Origin: Crocinitomicaceae bacterium
Lineage (GTDB): Bacteria; Bacteroidota; Bacteroidia; Flavobacteriales_D; Crocinitomicaceae
DNA: 32,241 nt
Reading direction: 5' to 3'
NCBI GenBank assembly: GCA_024643585.1
Contig: JAHEMP010000003.1
Location: 1 to 32,241 of the forward strand
A program made the position numbers and the translations under genes. Below, piece after piece: positions 24,803 through 32,241 of the stretch (within the stretch, counting starts at the first letter, position 1; every line of letters starts with the position of its first letter). The notes beneath the pieces were generated by a model that made no database searches, had not been told where the DNA came from, and saw only the letters and a list, made by a program, of their open reading frames with translations.

Positions 24803-24908
24803 ATGGAGTATGGATCGTCCCGAAATCGGGACTGATGGAAAATTATCTTTTGCCCATCAGTGAGCCCGCGAACGCTCTACATTCCATGTTTAATCAGTCC
24901 GAAGGACG
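24803..24908. repeat. Left cluster of hairpin repeat modules beside the four-helix-bundle gene
   Basis: Contains ATGGAGTATGGA (24803-24814), the hairpin GTCCCGA-AA-TCGGGAC (24817-24832), CTGATGG pairing with CCATCAG, the module CCATCAGTGAGC + CC + GCGAACGCTC (24854-24877), and the small hairpin GTCC-GAA-GGAC (24897-24907). The CCATCAGTGAGC...GCGAACGCTC module recurs at 25284-25308. The cluster covers most of the dnaE upstream region. Confidence 0.75.
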
Positions 24909-24910
24909 GT

Positions 24911-25261
24911 CTATTTGAGTTTGTTTCGGAAAGCAGTTATTTGTTTTTGTAGGCTTTCTGTTTTTAATAAGAGCTCATTTATTTGTTTCCTTTCACAGTA
25001 TTTCAATCTGCAGGCTAATTCTAGTTGAGTGGTGATTTCAAAGGCAGAACCTAAAGAAAATGAAAGAAAATTTTTGAAATCCTTATCAGTTGTCCTGCCG
25101 CTTCCTTCTGCAATATTGGAAGGAACGCTTACAGCAGCTCTGCACACTTGACTCGTCAATCCGTAAATTTCTTCTTTAGGAAATTCACGAGATATCTTAT
25201 AAACGTCAGTAGCGACATCCATCGCCTCCGACCAAATTCTTAAGTTTTTATAATTATGCAT
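24911..25261 (-). CDS. Four-helix-bundle protein (23S rRNA intervening-sequence protein family)
   Basis: 116 residues with the family's hallmarks: YKNLRIWSEAMDVATDVYKI helix 1, FPKEEIYGLTSQVCRAAVSV followed by PSNIAEGSGR (the AVSVPSNIAEG motif), FLSFSLGSAFEITTQLELA helix 3, and a Gln/Lys-rich fourth helix ending AFRNKLK. It is of full family length. Homologues were first seen encoded in insertions within 23S rRNA genes, but free-standing copies are widespread in Bacteroidota; the function is unknown. Here it sits between dinB and dnaE on the same strand, bounded on both sides by related repeat modules. That suggests insertion into an ancestral dinB-dnaE operon (inference). The start ATG at 25261 is clear. 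Confidence 0.9.
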   Translation of the reverse strand: MHNYKNLRIWSEAMDVATDVYKISREFPKEEIYGLTSQVCRAAVSVPSNIAEGSGRTTDKDFKNFLSFSLGSAFEITTQLELACRLKYCERKQINELLLKTESLQKQITAFRNKLK

Positions 25262-25283
25262 ATCATTTATTTTTAAAATTTAT

Positions 25284-25345
25284 CCATCAGTGAGCAAAGC
25301 GAACGCTCCATACTCCATACTCCATACTCCATCAGCGCAGCGGTC
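25284..25345. repeat. Right cluster of hairpin repeat modules, with a 7-bp tandem repeat
   Basis: CCATCAGTGAGC + AAA + GCGAACGCTC (25284-25308) matches the left module at 24854-24877. It is followed by three and a half copies of the heptamer CCATACT (25308-25332) and a CATCAGCGCAGCGGTC segment. ATGGAGTATGGA of the left cluster is the inverse of the heptamer array, so the gene between is framed by both direct and inverted copies. Confidence 0.75.
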
Positions 25346-25351
25346 CATGCC

Positions 25352-26572
25352 CTAACTTCTCCGATTGGCCAAAAGCGGCGGCGGTTCTCCAGAAAATGGA
25401 TTCCATCTCCCAATTGTTCTGGCTTCTATGCCGATGGCGCGCAAAACTGCTCTGTCGCCAAAGCGGAGGCGAATTTTGTCCATGGCTTGATAGAGTTTGA
25501 CGTATTCAATTCTATCGTCGAATAAACTCATTTGGTGGTGACCGTTGACTAAATCGCTGTAGCGTACGCCGATTAAGCGAACGAGTAGGCGACGATTGTA
25601 GACGAGGTCAAATAACTCGCTGACGAGTGGAATTAAATCGTGGTCGGCGGAAGTGTATGGAATCCGTTTTTGCAAAGTTTTGGTTTGAAAATCGGAATAG
25701 CGAACTTTTACGGTGACGCAGGCGGAGACTTTCTTTCCTCTTCGCAATTGGAAAGCGAGATTTTCCGCCATGGCAGCTAGAATTCCTTTCAGTTTTGTTA
25801 CGTCAATCGTGTCGTGATCGAAGGTGCGTTCGGTGGAGATGGACTTGCGCTCGTTGTATTGGATGACAGGTGCATTGTCTATCCCTTGGGCTTTTTTCCA
25901 GATTCCGCTACCGTTTTTACCAAAGGCACTTTCCATCATTTCGATGGGCATGTCTTGAATCGTTTGAATTTTCTGTATGCCTAGGTTTCGTAAATTTTGA
26001 TAGGTTTTTAGTCCAACCATAGGGATTTTTCGCACCGAAAGCGGACCCAAAAATGGCTTTTCTTCGCCGTAATCGATTTGAATTTGATTGTTAGGTTTGG
26101 CCTCGCCTGTTGCAATTTTAGACACTGTTTTGTTTTGCGATAGTCCAAAGGAAATAGGTAATCCTGTTTCTCGTATGATCTTCTGACGCAGTTCGCCAGC
26201 GTATTTGTAGCAACCGTAAAACTTATCCATTCCCGACAAATCGATGTAGAATTCATCCACAGAGGCTTTTTCGTAAATGGGCGAGTCTTCTTTGATGATA
26301 TCCGTCACCATTCCGGAATATTTCATGTAGGTTGCTGAATTTCCTTTGATAATTATCGCTTCGGGACAGCGTTCTCTAGCCATTTTCATCGGCATAGCAG
26401 AATGAACGCCGAATTTGCGAGCCTCGTAACTACAAGCAGCTACCACGCCACGGTCGCTCGTCCCGCCTATGAGAATTGGTTTTCCGTTCAAACGACTGTC
26501 AAGCAAGCGCTCGCACGACACGAAGAAAGTGTCCAAATCCATGTGTACAATTGATCGTTTGTTGTTTTCCAT
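25352..26572 (-). CDS. dinB: Y-family DNA polymerase IV
   Basis: 406 residues. Palm residues are D12 in HMDLDTFFVSCE and D106-E107 in KASVDEFYIDLSG; the steric-gate aromatic is F17. Fingers (GVVAACSYEARKFGVHSAMP), thumb (GLSQNKTVSKIATGEAKPN, KTYQNLRNLGI) and little finger (TFDHDTIDVTKLKGIL) follow. A beta-clamp-binding pentapeptide QMSLF lies at 347-351 within a C-terminal extension rather than at the very end. It performs error-prone bypass of damaged template. It is the first gene of the minus-strand cassette, with dnaE downstream after the inserted four-helix-bundle gene. No lexA, imuA or imuB gene is visible in the window. Confidence 0.93.
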   Translation of the reverse strand: MENNKRSIVHMDLDTFFVSCERLLDSRLNGKPILIGGTSDRGVVAACSYEARKFGVHSAMPMKMARERCPEAIIIKGNSATYMKYSGMVTDIIKEDSPIYEKASVDEFYIDLSGMDKFYGCYKYAGELRQKIIRETGLPISFGLSQNKTVSKIATGEAKPNNQIQIDYGEEKPFLGPLSVRKIPMVGLKTYQNLRNLGIQKIQTIQDMPIEMMESAFGKNGSGIWKKAQGIDNAPVIQYNERKSISTERTFDHDTIDVTKLKGILAAMAENLAFQLRRGKKVSACVTVKVRYSDFQTKTLQKRIPYTSADHDLIPLVSELFDLVYNRRLLVRLIGVRYSDLVNGHHQMSLFDDRIEYVKLYQAMDKIRLRFGDRAVLRAIGIEARTIGRWNPFSGEPPPLLANRRS

Positions 26573-26581
26573 TTTTCTAGA

Positions 26582-26683
26582 GACTTAAGATTCTAGACAC
26601 TAGATTTCAGGTTTCAGACTGGTAAATTTTGGGTAATGGCTTTCAATACACCAGTCTAAAGTCTAACATCTAACATCTATGGT
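26582..26683. repeat. Imperfect long inverted repeat upstream of dinB
   Basis: AGACTGG (26616-26622) faces CCAGTCT (26651-26657). Outside these the arms keep pairing with about 17 of 22 matches (TAGAT.T.AG..TT.AGACTGG on both). The right arm contains the steps CTAACATCTAACATCT. It would form a long hairpin in the dinB leader. The style (strings of TCTAA/AGTCT) resembles a Bacteroidota intergenic repeat as I remember it. Confidence 0.6.
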
Positions 26684-26702
26684 TTTTCCACAAAGAAAAA
26701 TG

Positions 26703-26782
26703 TTGATTAATTCCATCCTTCTTTACAAAATTATGTATATTTGATTAATTAATAATCATTAAATAGATTAAAAAGTAATCAA
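26703..26782. promoter_or_regulatory. Possible operator cluster (TTGATTA boxes) between dinB and parE
   Basis: TTGATTAATT occurs at 26703-26712 and 26741-26750, and TAATCAA (the inverse) at 26776-26782. The middle copy lies in TGATTA-ATTAA-TAATCA (26742-26758), a 6+6 inverted repeat. It overlaps a plus-strand TATATTTG (26736-26743) and adjoins a minus-strand TAATTTTG (26733-26726) that could be the dinB -7 element. The gap 26573-26975 has no supported gene; it holds this cluster, the inverted repeat and the parE promoter. Confidence 0.4.
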
Positions 26783-26939
26783 CAATGATGCAAAATTGAG
26801 TGTGGAGAACGTAAAGGATTTACGGAGTAAAATTTTTATGAAAACTGGGAGAGTTAAAAGTTTTATTGGCTTGGTCTTATCAACGGTAGATAGTGAAAAA
26901 GTCGTAATAACTTTCCCGTAAAAAGCCTCAAAATCAAGT

Positions 26940-26947
26940 TATATTTG
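26940..26947 (+). promoter_or_regulatory. -7 element (TATATTTG) of the parE-parC operon
   Basis: Exact TAnnTTTG match 28 bases before the parE ATG, giving a leader of about 24 bases. The -33 region has no perfect TTG. Confidence 0.5.
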
Positions 26948-26975
26948 TTGGTTACTCGACTCGATAGAAGAAAAT

Positions 26976-28841
26976 ATGGCAGAAAATCAATATACGGAAG
27001 ACAATATCCGCTCCCTCGATTGGAAAGAGCACATTCGATTGCGTCCCGGAATGTACATCGGGAAGCTCGGTGATGGTGCCGCAGCAGACGATGGAATCTA
27101 CATTCTAATCAAAGAAGTAGTCGATAACTGTATCGATGAATTCGTGATGGGGAACGGTAAGAAAATCGAAATCAAGGTACAGGACGGAAAAGTAACAGTT
27201 CGTGATTACGGTCGAGGAATTCCTTTAGGGAAGGTTGTGGATGTAGTTTCCAAAATGAATACAGGTGGAAAGTACGATTCAAAAGCCTTTAAAAAATCAG
27301 TCGGACTAAACGGGGTCGGGACAAAAGCAGTTAATGCATTGTCGAGTCATTTTCAAGTGTACTCGGTTCGTGAAGGCGAGAAAAAACTAGCTGAATTTTC
27401 AAGAGGAGAGCTTGTTAACGAAGGAAAATTAGAAAAAACATCGGAAGACAATGGAACTTATGTAGAGTTCATTGCTGACGAAACGATATTTAAAAAATAC
27501 GTTTTCAAAACGGCTTACGTGGAGAAAATGATTTGGAACTACTGTTATCTAAATCGTGGATTATCAATACACTACAATGGTCAGAAATTCCAATCCAAGG
27601 ATGGACTAAAAGATTTGTTGGAAAACAACATGGATGGAGATCCGCTTTACCCAATTATTCATTTGGAAGGTGAAGACATTGAAGTCGCATTTACACACGG
27701 AAGAACATACGGAGAGGATTACTATTCATTCGTAAACGGACAACATACGACACAAGGAGGTACGCACCAAAGTGCCTTTCGTGAGTCGGTTGCGAAAGTA
27801 ATACGTGATTTTTACAACAAAAATTACGAAGCGTCCGATATTCGTCAGTCAATCGTAGCTGCGATTGCTGTGAAGGTGGTGGAGCCCGTTTTTGAGTCAC
27901 AAACAAAGACGAAATTGGGTTCTCAAGAAATAGAGCCAGGAGGAAAGTCAATGCGGGCTTTCATCAATGACTTTTTGAAAGATGCATTGGATAATTATTT
28001 GCACCGAAATCCAGCTATTGCTGAAACAATAGAAAAGAAAATAAAACAATCGGAGCGCGAAAGAAAAGAACTTTCAGGCATACGAAAATTGGCACGCGAT
28101 AGAGCCAAAAAATCGAGCCTGCACAACAAGAAATTGCGCGATTGCCGAATTCACTTGACCGATATAAAAGACGAAAGAGCTGAAAAGACCACCTTGTTCA
28201 TTACCGAAGGTGATTCGGCGAGTGGTTCCATTACCAAGTCCAGAGATGTCAATACACAAGCTGTCTTCTCTTTAAAAGGGAAGCCGCTGAATTGCTATGG
28301 ATTAACAAAGAAAATTGTTTATGAGAATGAAGAGTTCAATCTAATTCAAGCGGCGCTCGATATTGAAGAAGACATGGATAATTTGCGCTACAACAAAATT
28401 GTTATCGCAACCGATGCCGATGTTGATGGGATGCACATTCGAATGCTATTGCTAACGTATTTCTTGCAGTTTTTCCCTGATTTAGTAAAGAGAAACCATG
28501 TTTATGTGCTGCAAACGCCACTTTTCCGCGTGCGTAACAAACAGAAAACAATTTATTGCTATTCTGATGAGGAAAGAAGAAAAGCAATCGATGCATTGGG
28601 TAGAAATCCAGAAATAACTCGATTCAAAGGTTTGGGGGAGATTTCACCAGACGAATTTCAACATTTTATCGGGGAAGACATACGCTTGGATCCAGTTTTG
28701 TTGACTAAAGATGCCTCCATTGATGAGATCTTATCTTATTACATGGGAAAAAACACCCAAGAACGACAAGAATTTATAATTGACAATTTGCGCGTTGAAG
28801 GCGATATTGTTGACGAAGAATTGATAGAAAAAGCTTCCTAG
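26976..28841 (+). CDS. parE: DNA topoisomerase IV subunit B (GyrB/ParE-type ATPase)
   Basis: 621 residues, the compact type lacking the GyrB-specific insert. The GHKL ATPase motifs are [10 protein letters not shown] (catalytic E47, Mg ligand N51), DYGRGIP (77-83) and [14 protein letters not shown] (110-123). The transducer domain follows with the QTK loop (QTKTKLG, 309-315). The TOPRIM domain has E411 in ITEGDSASG and the D480-A-D482-V-D484 metal site in [11 protein letters not shown]. The C-terminus [15 protein letters not shown] is typical. With ParC it decatenates daughter chromosomes. parC starts 4 bases after its stop, which fixes the assignment as topoisomerase IV rather than gyrase. 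Confidence 0.94.
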   Translation: MAENQYTEDNIRSLDWKEHIRLRPGMYIGKLGDGAAADDGIYILIKEVVDNCIDEFVMGNGKKIEIKVQDGKVTVRDYGRGIPLGKVVDVVSKMNTGGKYDSKAFKKSVGLNGVGTKAVNALSSHFQVYSVREGEKKLAEFSRGELVNEGKLEKTSEDNGTYVEFIADETIFKKYVFKTAYVEKMIWNYCYLNRGLSIHYNGQKFQSKDGLKDLLENNMDGDPLYPIIHLEGEDIEVAFTHGRTYGEDYYSFVNGQHTTQGGTHQSAFRESVAKVIRDFYNKNYEASDIRQSIVAAIAVKVVEPVFESQTKTKLGSQEIEPGGKSMRAFINDFLKDALDNYLHRNPAIAETIEKKIKQSERERKELSGIRKLARDRAKKSSLHNKKLRDCRIHLTDIKDERAEKTTLFITEGDSASGSITKSRDVNTQAVFSLKGKPLNCYGLTKKIVYENEEFNLIQAALDIEEDMDNLRYNKIVIATDADVDGMHIRMLLLTYFLQFFPDLVKRNHVYVLQTPLFRVRNKQKTIYCYSDEERRKAIDALGRNPEITRFKGLGEISPDEFQHFIGEDIRLDPVLLTKDASIDEILSYYMGKNTQERQEFIIDNLRVEGDIVDEELIEKAS

Positions 28842-28845
28842 AAAC

Positions 28846-31560
28846 ATGGCAGAAGACGAAAACGAAGATAATTTCGAAGATAATTTAGACGGGCAAGAAG
28901 GAGAAGAAAATGCTGATTTCGAACCCACCGATGGACCAAAAGACGACAAAATAATTCCACTGAGTGGTTTATACGAAAACTGGTTTTTGGATTATGCGTC
29001 CTATGTAATTCTAGAACGAGCTGTACCTGGACTTTTTGATGGACTAAAACCTGTTCAAAGAAGAATTCTCCATTCCATGAAGGAAATGGACGATGGACGC
29101 TACAATAAAGTCGCCAACATCATTGGAAACACAATGAAGTATCACCCGCATGGTGACGCTTCTATTGGTGATGCTTTGGTCCAATTGGGACAAAAGGATC
29201 TTTTGATTGACATGCAAGGTAACTGGGGAAATACCTTGACAGGTGATAGTGCTGCCGCTCCTCGATATATAGAAGCTAGACTTTCTAAATTTGCTAGTCA
29301 CGTTGTCTTTAATCCAAAAACAACGGAATGGCTTTCTTCCTATGATGGTCGAAACAAGGAACCCGAAAATCTTCCTGTAAAATTCCCTTTGCTATTAGCA
29401 CAGGGTGCAGAAGGAATAGCGGTAGGATTGGCATGTAAATTTTTACCTCACAATTTTATAGAGATTATCGAGCAGTCCATCAATCATTTGCGGGGTAAAA
29501 AAGTTGAGTTGTTGCCAGACTTCCCAACAGGAGGAATGGCTGATGTTTCGAATTATAATGATGGCTTACGGGGCGGAAAAGTCCGAATTCGCGCTAAAAT
29601 TCGAAAGGTTGATAACAAAACCTTAATTGTGCATGAAATCCCCTTTGGCACGACAACAGGATCTTTGATAGAAAGTGTTATTAAAGCCAACGACAAGGGT
29701 AAAATTAAGGTTAAAAAGATAGAAGATAATACAGCAGCCGAAGTGGAAATAATGATTCACCTAGCTCCTGGCGTATCACCTGATAAAATGATTGATGCCT
29801 TGTATGCATTTACAGATTGTGAGGTGTCTTATTCACCAAACAGCTCAATCATCGATAGAGATAGACCCCGTTTTTTAGGAATTACAGAAATTCTAAGAAT
29901 CAATACGGATAATACGGTTTATTTACTAAAACGTGAATTAGAAATTCGTTTGGATGAATTAGAAAGGCAATGGCATTTCTCGACTTTGGAGAAAATCTTC
30001 ATTCAAGAAGAAATGTACATCGATTTCAAATTGTACAGCGATAGAGAGGCCTTGTATAGCTATCTATACGATAGATTTAAGCCCTTCAAAAAGCAGCTTA
30101 TTCGAGAAATTACCGACGAAGATTTGCTGAAATTGACTCAAATTCAAATGATACGGATTACTCGATTCGATACGGATAAAGCAGATGAGAATCTTTTGAA
30201 AATTGAAAATGAAATAGAAGAAGTCAAAAACAAGTTGGCCAATTTGGTCGATTATGCTATTGACTATTTCAAAGATTTGAAAAAACGATTTGGAGAAGGC
30301 AAAGAGCGAAAAACGGAATTGAAGATTTTTGATAATATCACCGCTTCCAAAGTGATAATTGCGAACAAGAAATTGTACGTTGATTTTGAAGAAGGATTTA
30401 TTGGTCACAGCTTGAAAAAAGTGGAAGCAGTGAACGATTGTTCTGAAATTGACGATGTGATTATTTTCTTTGCGTCCGGAAAAATGATGATTACAAAAAT
30501 CGCCGACAAGAAGTTCGTTGGAAAAGGAATTGTGCACGCGGACGTTTGGAAAAAAGGTGACAAACGTACCATCTATCACCTTATGTATCAAGACGGCATT
30601 GGTGGACCAACAATGATGAAACGATTCTATGTCAACAGCATTACCCGTGATACAGAATACGATTTAACGAAGGGAACCAAAGGGTCTAAAATGCTTTATT
30701 TCTCAGTCCATCCAAATGGAGAAAAAGAAATAGTGACCATTCACTTACGTCCTCGTCCGCATTTGAAACGCTTGCGTTTTGATGTAGACATGGGTGATTT
30801 GTTGATTAAAGGTAGAGCATCGAATGGAAACAGAGTTACAAAGGAAATCGTCCAAAAAATAACACAAAAAGAAGTTGGTGGTTCAACTTTAGCAGCTCGA
30901 AAAATTTGGTTCGACAATGTCGTCGGAAGATTGAATGATGAGGGTAGAGGTAAGTTCTTAGGTTCCTTTAAAGGGAATGATAAAATATTATCATTGTACA
31001 AAACGGGAGAGTACAAACTTTCTGCATTCGATTTGAGTTTGCATTTTGATGAGGATATGATCCATGTCGAAAAATGGCATCCAGACCGACCTATTTCAGC
31101 CGTGTACTACGATGGAGAGAAAGAGATGCATTACGTTAAACGTTTCTTATGCGAAGTTACTACTGACAAAAAGGTATCTTTTATTACGGAATCGGAGGGA
31201 AGTTATTTAGACGTGGTCACAACTGCCTTTAAGCCAAAAGCAAGAATTGTATACAACAAGTTATTGAAGGAAACGAAAAATTTGCCTGACAATGAGGTTG
31301 ATTTAGAAGAATTCATCGATGTAAAAGGTATGAAGGCTCAAGGAAATCAGTTGACCAAATTGAAAGTCAAAGAAATTGTGTTGACACATGCAATAGAAGG
31401 AGATGAACCTTGGCCAGAACCAGAAAAAAAGGTAGAGGTGAAAAAGGAGGATTCGGAAGAAGAAGAAGAAATTGACAATGAAGATTCTAATGATGAGGAT
31501 GACAACACGATGGAGTGGGATATTTCCAACGATGACGATGATCAACCGAAGTTGTTCTAG
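28846..31560 (+). CDS. parC: DNA topoisomerase IV subunit A
   Basis: 904 residues. An acidic N-terminal extension of about 33 residues (EDENEDNFEDNLDGQEGEEN) precedes the breakage-reunion domain (about 37-490), with QRRILHSMKEM, HPHGDASIGDALVQ and catalytic Y141 preceded by R140 in AAAPRYIEARLSKF. A coiled-coil stretch follows (about 430-490), then a degenerate beta-pinwheel domain (about 500-830), and a strongly acidic tail rich in Glu/Asp ending WDISNDDDDQPKLF. At the position of the quinolone-contacting Ser of E. coli ParC (S80) this protein has Ala105; the acidic helix residue is kept as Asp109. Its 3' end overlaps the next gene by 23 bases. Confidence 0.94.
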   Translation: MAEDENEDNFEDNLDGQEGEENADFEPTDGPKDDKIIPLSGLYENWFLDYASYVILERAVPGLFDGLKPVQRRILHSMKEMDDGRYNKVANIIGNTMKYHPHGDASIGDALVQLGQKDLLIDMQGNWGNTLTGDSAAAPRYIEARLSKFASHVVFNPKTTEWLSSYDGRNKEPENLPVKFPLLLAQGAEGIAVGLACKFLPHNFIEIIEQSINHLRGKKVELLPDFPTGGMADVSNYNDGLRGGKVRIRAKIRKVDNKTLIVHEIPFGTTTGSLIESVIKANDKGKIKVKKIEDNTAAEVEIMIHLAPGVSPDKMIDALYAFTDCEVSYSPNSSIIDRDRPRFLGITEILRINTDNTVYLLKRELEIRLDELERQWHFSTLEKIFIQEEMYIDFKLYSDREALYSYLYDRFKPFKKQLIREITDEDLLKLTQIQMIRITRFDTDKADENLLKIENEIEEVKNKLANLVDYAIDYFKDLKKRFGEGKERKTELKIFDNITASKVIIANKKLYVDFEEGFIGHSLKKVEAVNDCSEIDDVIIFFASGKMMITKIADKKFVGKGIVHADVWKKGDKRTIYHLMYQDGIGGPTMMKRFYVNSITRDTEYDLTKGTKGSKMLYFSVHPNGEKEIVTIHLRPRPHLKRLRFDVDMGDLLIKGRASNGNRVTKEIVQKITQKEVGGSTLAARKIWFDNVVGRLNDEGRGKFLGSFKGNDKILSLYKTGEYKLSAFDLSLHFDEDMIHVEKWHPDRPISAVYYDGEKEMHYVKRFLCEVTTDKKVSFITESEGSYLDVVTTAFKPKARIVYNKLLKETKNLPDNEVDLEEFIDVKGMKAQGNQLTKLKVKEIVLTHAIEGDEPWPEPEKKVEVKKEDSEEEEEIDNEDSNDEDDNTMEWDISNDDDDQPKLF

Positions 31561-32241
31561 TACAATCTATTACGGCAAGAAGTACATTTGGTTGGGACTG
31601 TTTTGTTTGATTAGCTATTCAGCCAATAGCCAATCGAAAAAAGATACTATTGATTCTAGTGAAAAACCTGTTTATCCATACCAAATCGATAAAGATTCAA
31701 CCGGTAAGCTTACTTTTTCAGGGTATTTGGATACTTATTATTCTTATTATACAGATGCTGACGGAGAAGGTGGATACGTAAAGTTTCCCACCGTTTCTCC
31801 AAGAAACAATCAATTTGCCTTGAATTTGGTTCAGTTTTCAACAAAATACGAATCAAATAATTTTCACGGTGTTGCAACCTTATTTTTTGGCGATATTGCT
31901 GAGTCGGCTTGGTCGACAAAATACAACATGATTCAGGAAGCGAATGTTGGATTTCGTGTGTACAAAAAATTGTGGGTAGACGCCGGCTATTTCAGAACTC
32001 ACATTGGATTGGAATCTATTCAGCCTAGAGAGAATTCCACAATAAGTTTAGCAATGACTTCCTATTTTGCACCTTATTTTATGAGTGGGGCAAAGCTTAC
32101 TTGGGTCGAATCTCCAAAATGGTCATTCCAACTGAATGCATTTAATGGCTTCAATGGTTTTGTCGAAAACAACGCCAACAAAGCAATTGGAGCAACTGTT
32201 GTTTACAGCCCGACGGAAAAATTCTCCTCTACTTTTAGTAC
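31538..32241 (+). CDS. Porin-like outer-membrane beta-barrel protein (3' truncated)
   Basis: The frame runs open to the window end, 234 codons seen. The ATG at 31538 lies inside parC (23-base overlap) and gives a signal peptide: MINRSCSSTIYYGKKY, a hydrophobic core WLGLFCLISYSANSQ, and cleavage before SKKD. A short acidic linker follows, then barrel strands: LTFSGYLDTYYSYYTDADGE, FALNLVQFSTKYES, FHGVATLFFGDIAE, NVGFRVYKKLWVDAGYF, THIGLESIQPRENST, APYFMSGAKLTWV, WSFQLNAFNGFNGF, AIGATVVYSP. The 'GY.D.YY' opening and the 'E.N.T.S..M.SY..PY...G' segment are typical of a Bacteroidota porin family usually annotated simply as outer-membrane beta-barrel protein. Co-transcription with parC is likely from the overlap. 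Confidence 0.8.
   Translation, partial: MINRSCSSTIYYGKKYIWLGLFCLISYSANSQSKKDTIDSSEKPVYPYQIDKDSTGKLTFSGYLDTYYSYYTDADGEGGYVKFPTVSPRNNQFALNLVQFSTKYESNNFHGVATLFFGDIAESAWSTKYNMIQEANVGFRVYKKLWVDAGYFRTHIGLESIQPRENSTISLAMTSYFAPYFMSGAKLTWVESPKWSFQLNAFNGFNGFVENNANKAIGATVVYSPTEKFSSTFS

Noticed and set aside
24730-24918. Plus-strand 62-codon open frame over the dnaE start and repeat cluster
   Set aside because: It covers the dnaE coding start and repeat modules on the other strand and shows no protein features.
27691-27951. Minus-strand frame inside parE
   Set aside because: A shadow of a highly constrained gene; no start context or recognisable protein features.

Overview
The window looks like chromosomal DNA of a Bacteroidota bacterium, most likely Flavobacteriales and perhaps close to Crocinitomicaceae/Fluviicola (the genus-level guess is inference). 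The evidence is: type IX secretion sorting domains of both type A (about 2.5 kb) and type B (about 18.3 kb); a gliding-protein-like motif (MHWPGA, as in GldL); several matches to the Bacteroidota -7 promoter element TAnnTTTG just upstream of genes; AT-rich sequence with no Shine-Dalgarno signals; and many secreted or outer-membrane proteins.

Layout. 1-4.8 kb is a surface/secreted block: a truncated outer-membrane barrel protein, a DUF1826-like protein, a small Cys-rich secreted protein, then a tight three-gene run (T9SS type A protein, barrel protein, and a protein with ten perfect 20-residue repeats). 5.1-12.5 kb is mostly housekeeping: a zinc-free MDR oxidoreductase, an ABC-F ATPase, a CPA2 cation:proton antiporter, an ALDH3-like aldehyde dehydrogenase with a DUF2200 gene behind it, and a small secreted protein. 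12.6-15.4 kb is the classical rpsO-pnp pair, with a well-formed promoter, a leader hairpin before rpsO, a terminator between the genes and two dispersed-repeat fragments. 15.4-17.0 kb is a PadR regulator, probably on a leaderless mRNA, overlapping a membrane protein with two GldL-like FKVMHWPGA motifs. 17.0-21.8 kb holds an RHS/YD-like secreted protein, tRNA-Leu(GAG), a giant T9SS type B/SprB-repeat surface protein, and a relic of the 5' end of a similar gene.

21.8-26.6 kb (minus strand) is a dinB-dnaE translesion-synthesis ('mutasome') cassette. It has been disturbed by repeats: a palindromic element sits in frame inside dnaE, and a four-helix-bundle (23S rRNA intervening-sequence-type) gene bounded by related hairpin repeat modules sits between dinB and dnaE. 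No lexA- or imuA-like gene is present. 27.0-31.6 kb is the parE-parC topoisomerase IV operon, whose 3' end overlaps the start of a porin-like gene that runs off the window.

The observations most worth a second look are the in-frame repeat in dnaE, the repeat-bounded gene inside the mutasome cassette, the ten-coil repeat protein whose copies differ only by silent changes, the rpsO leader hairpin, and the PadR/tandem-GldL-motif pair. I saw no CRISPR array, phage, plasmid or transposase gene.
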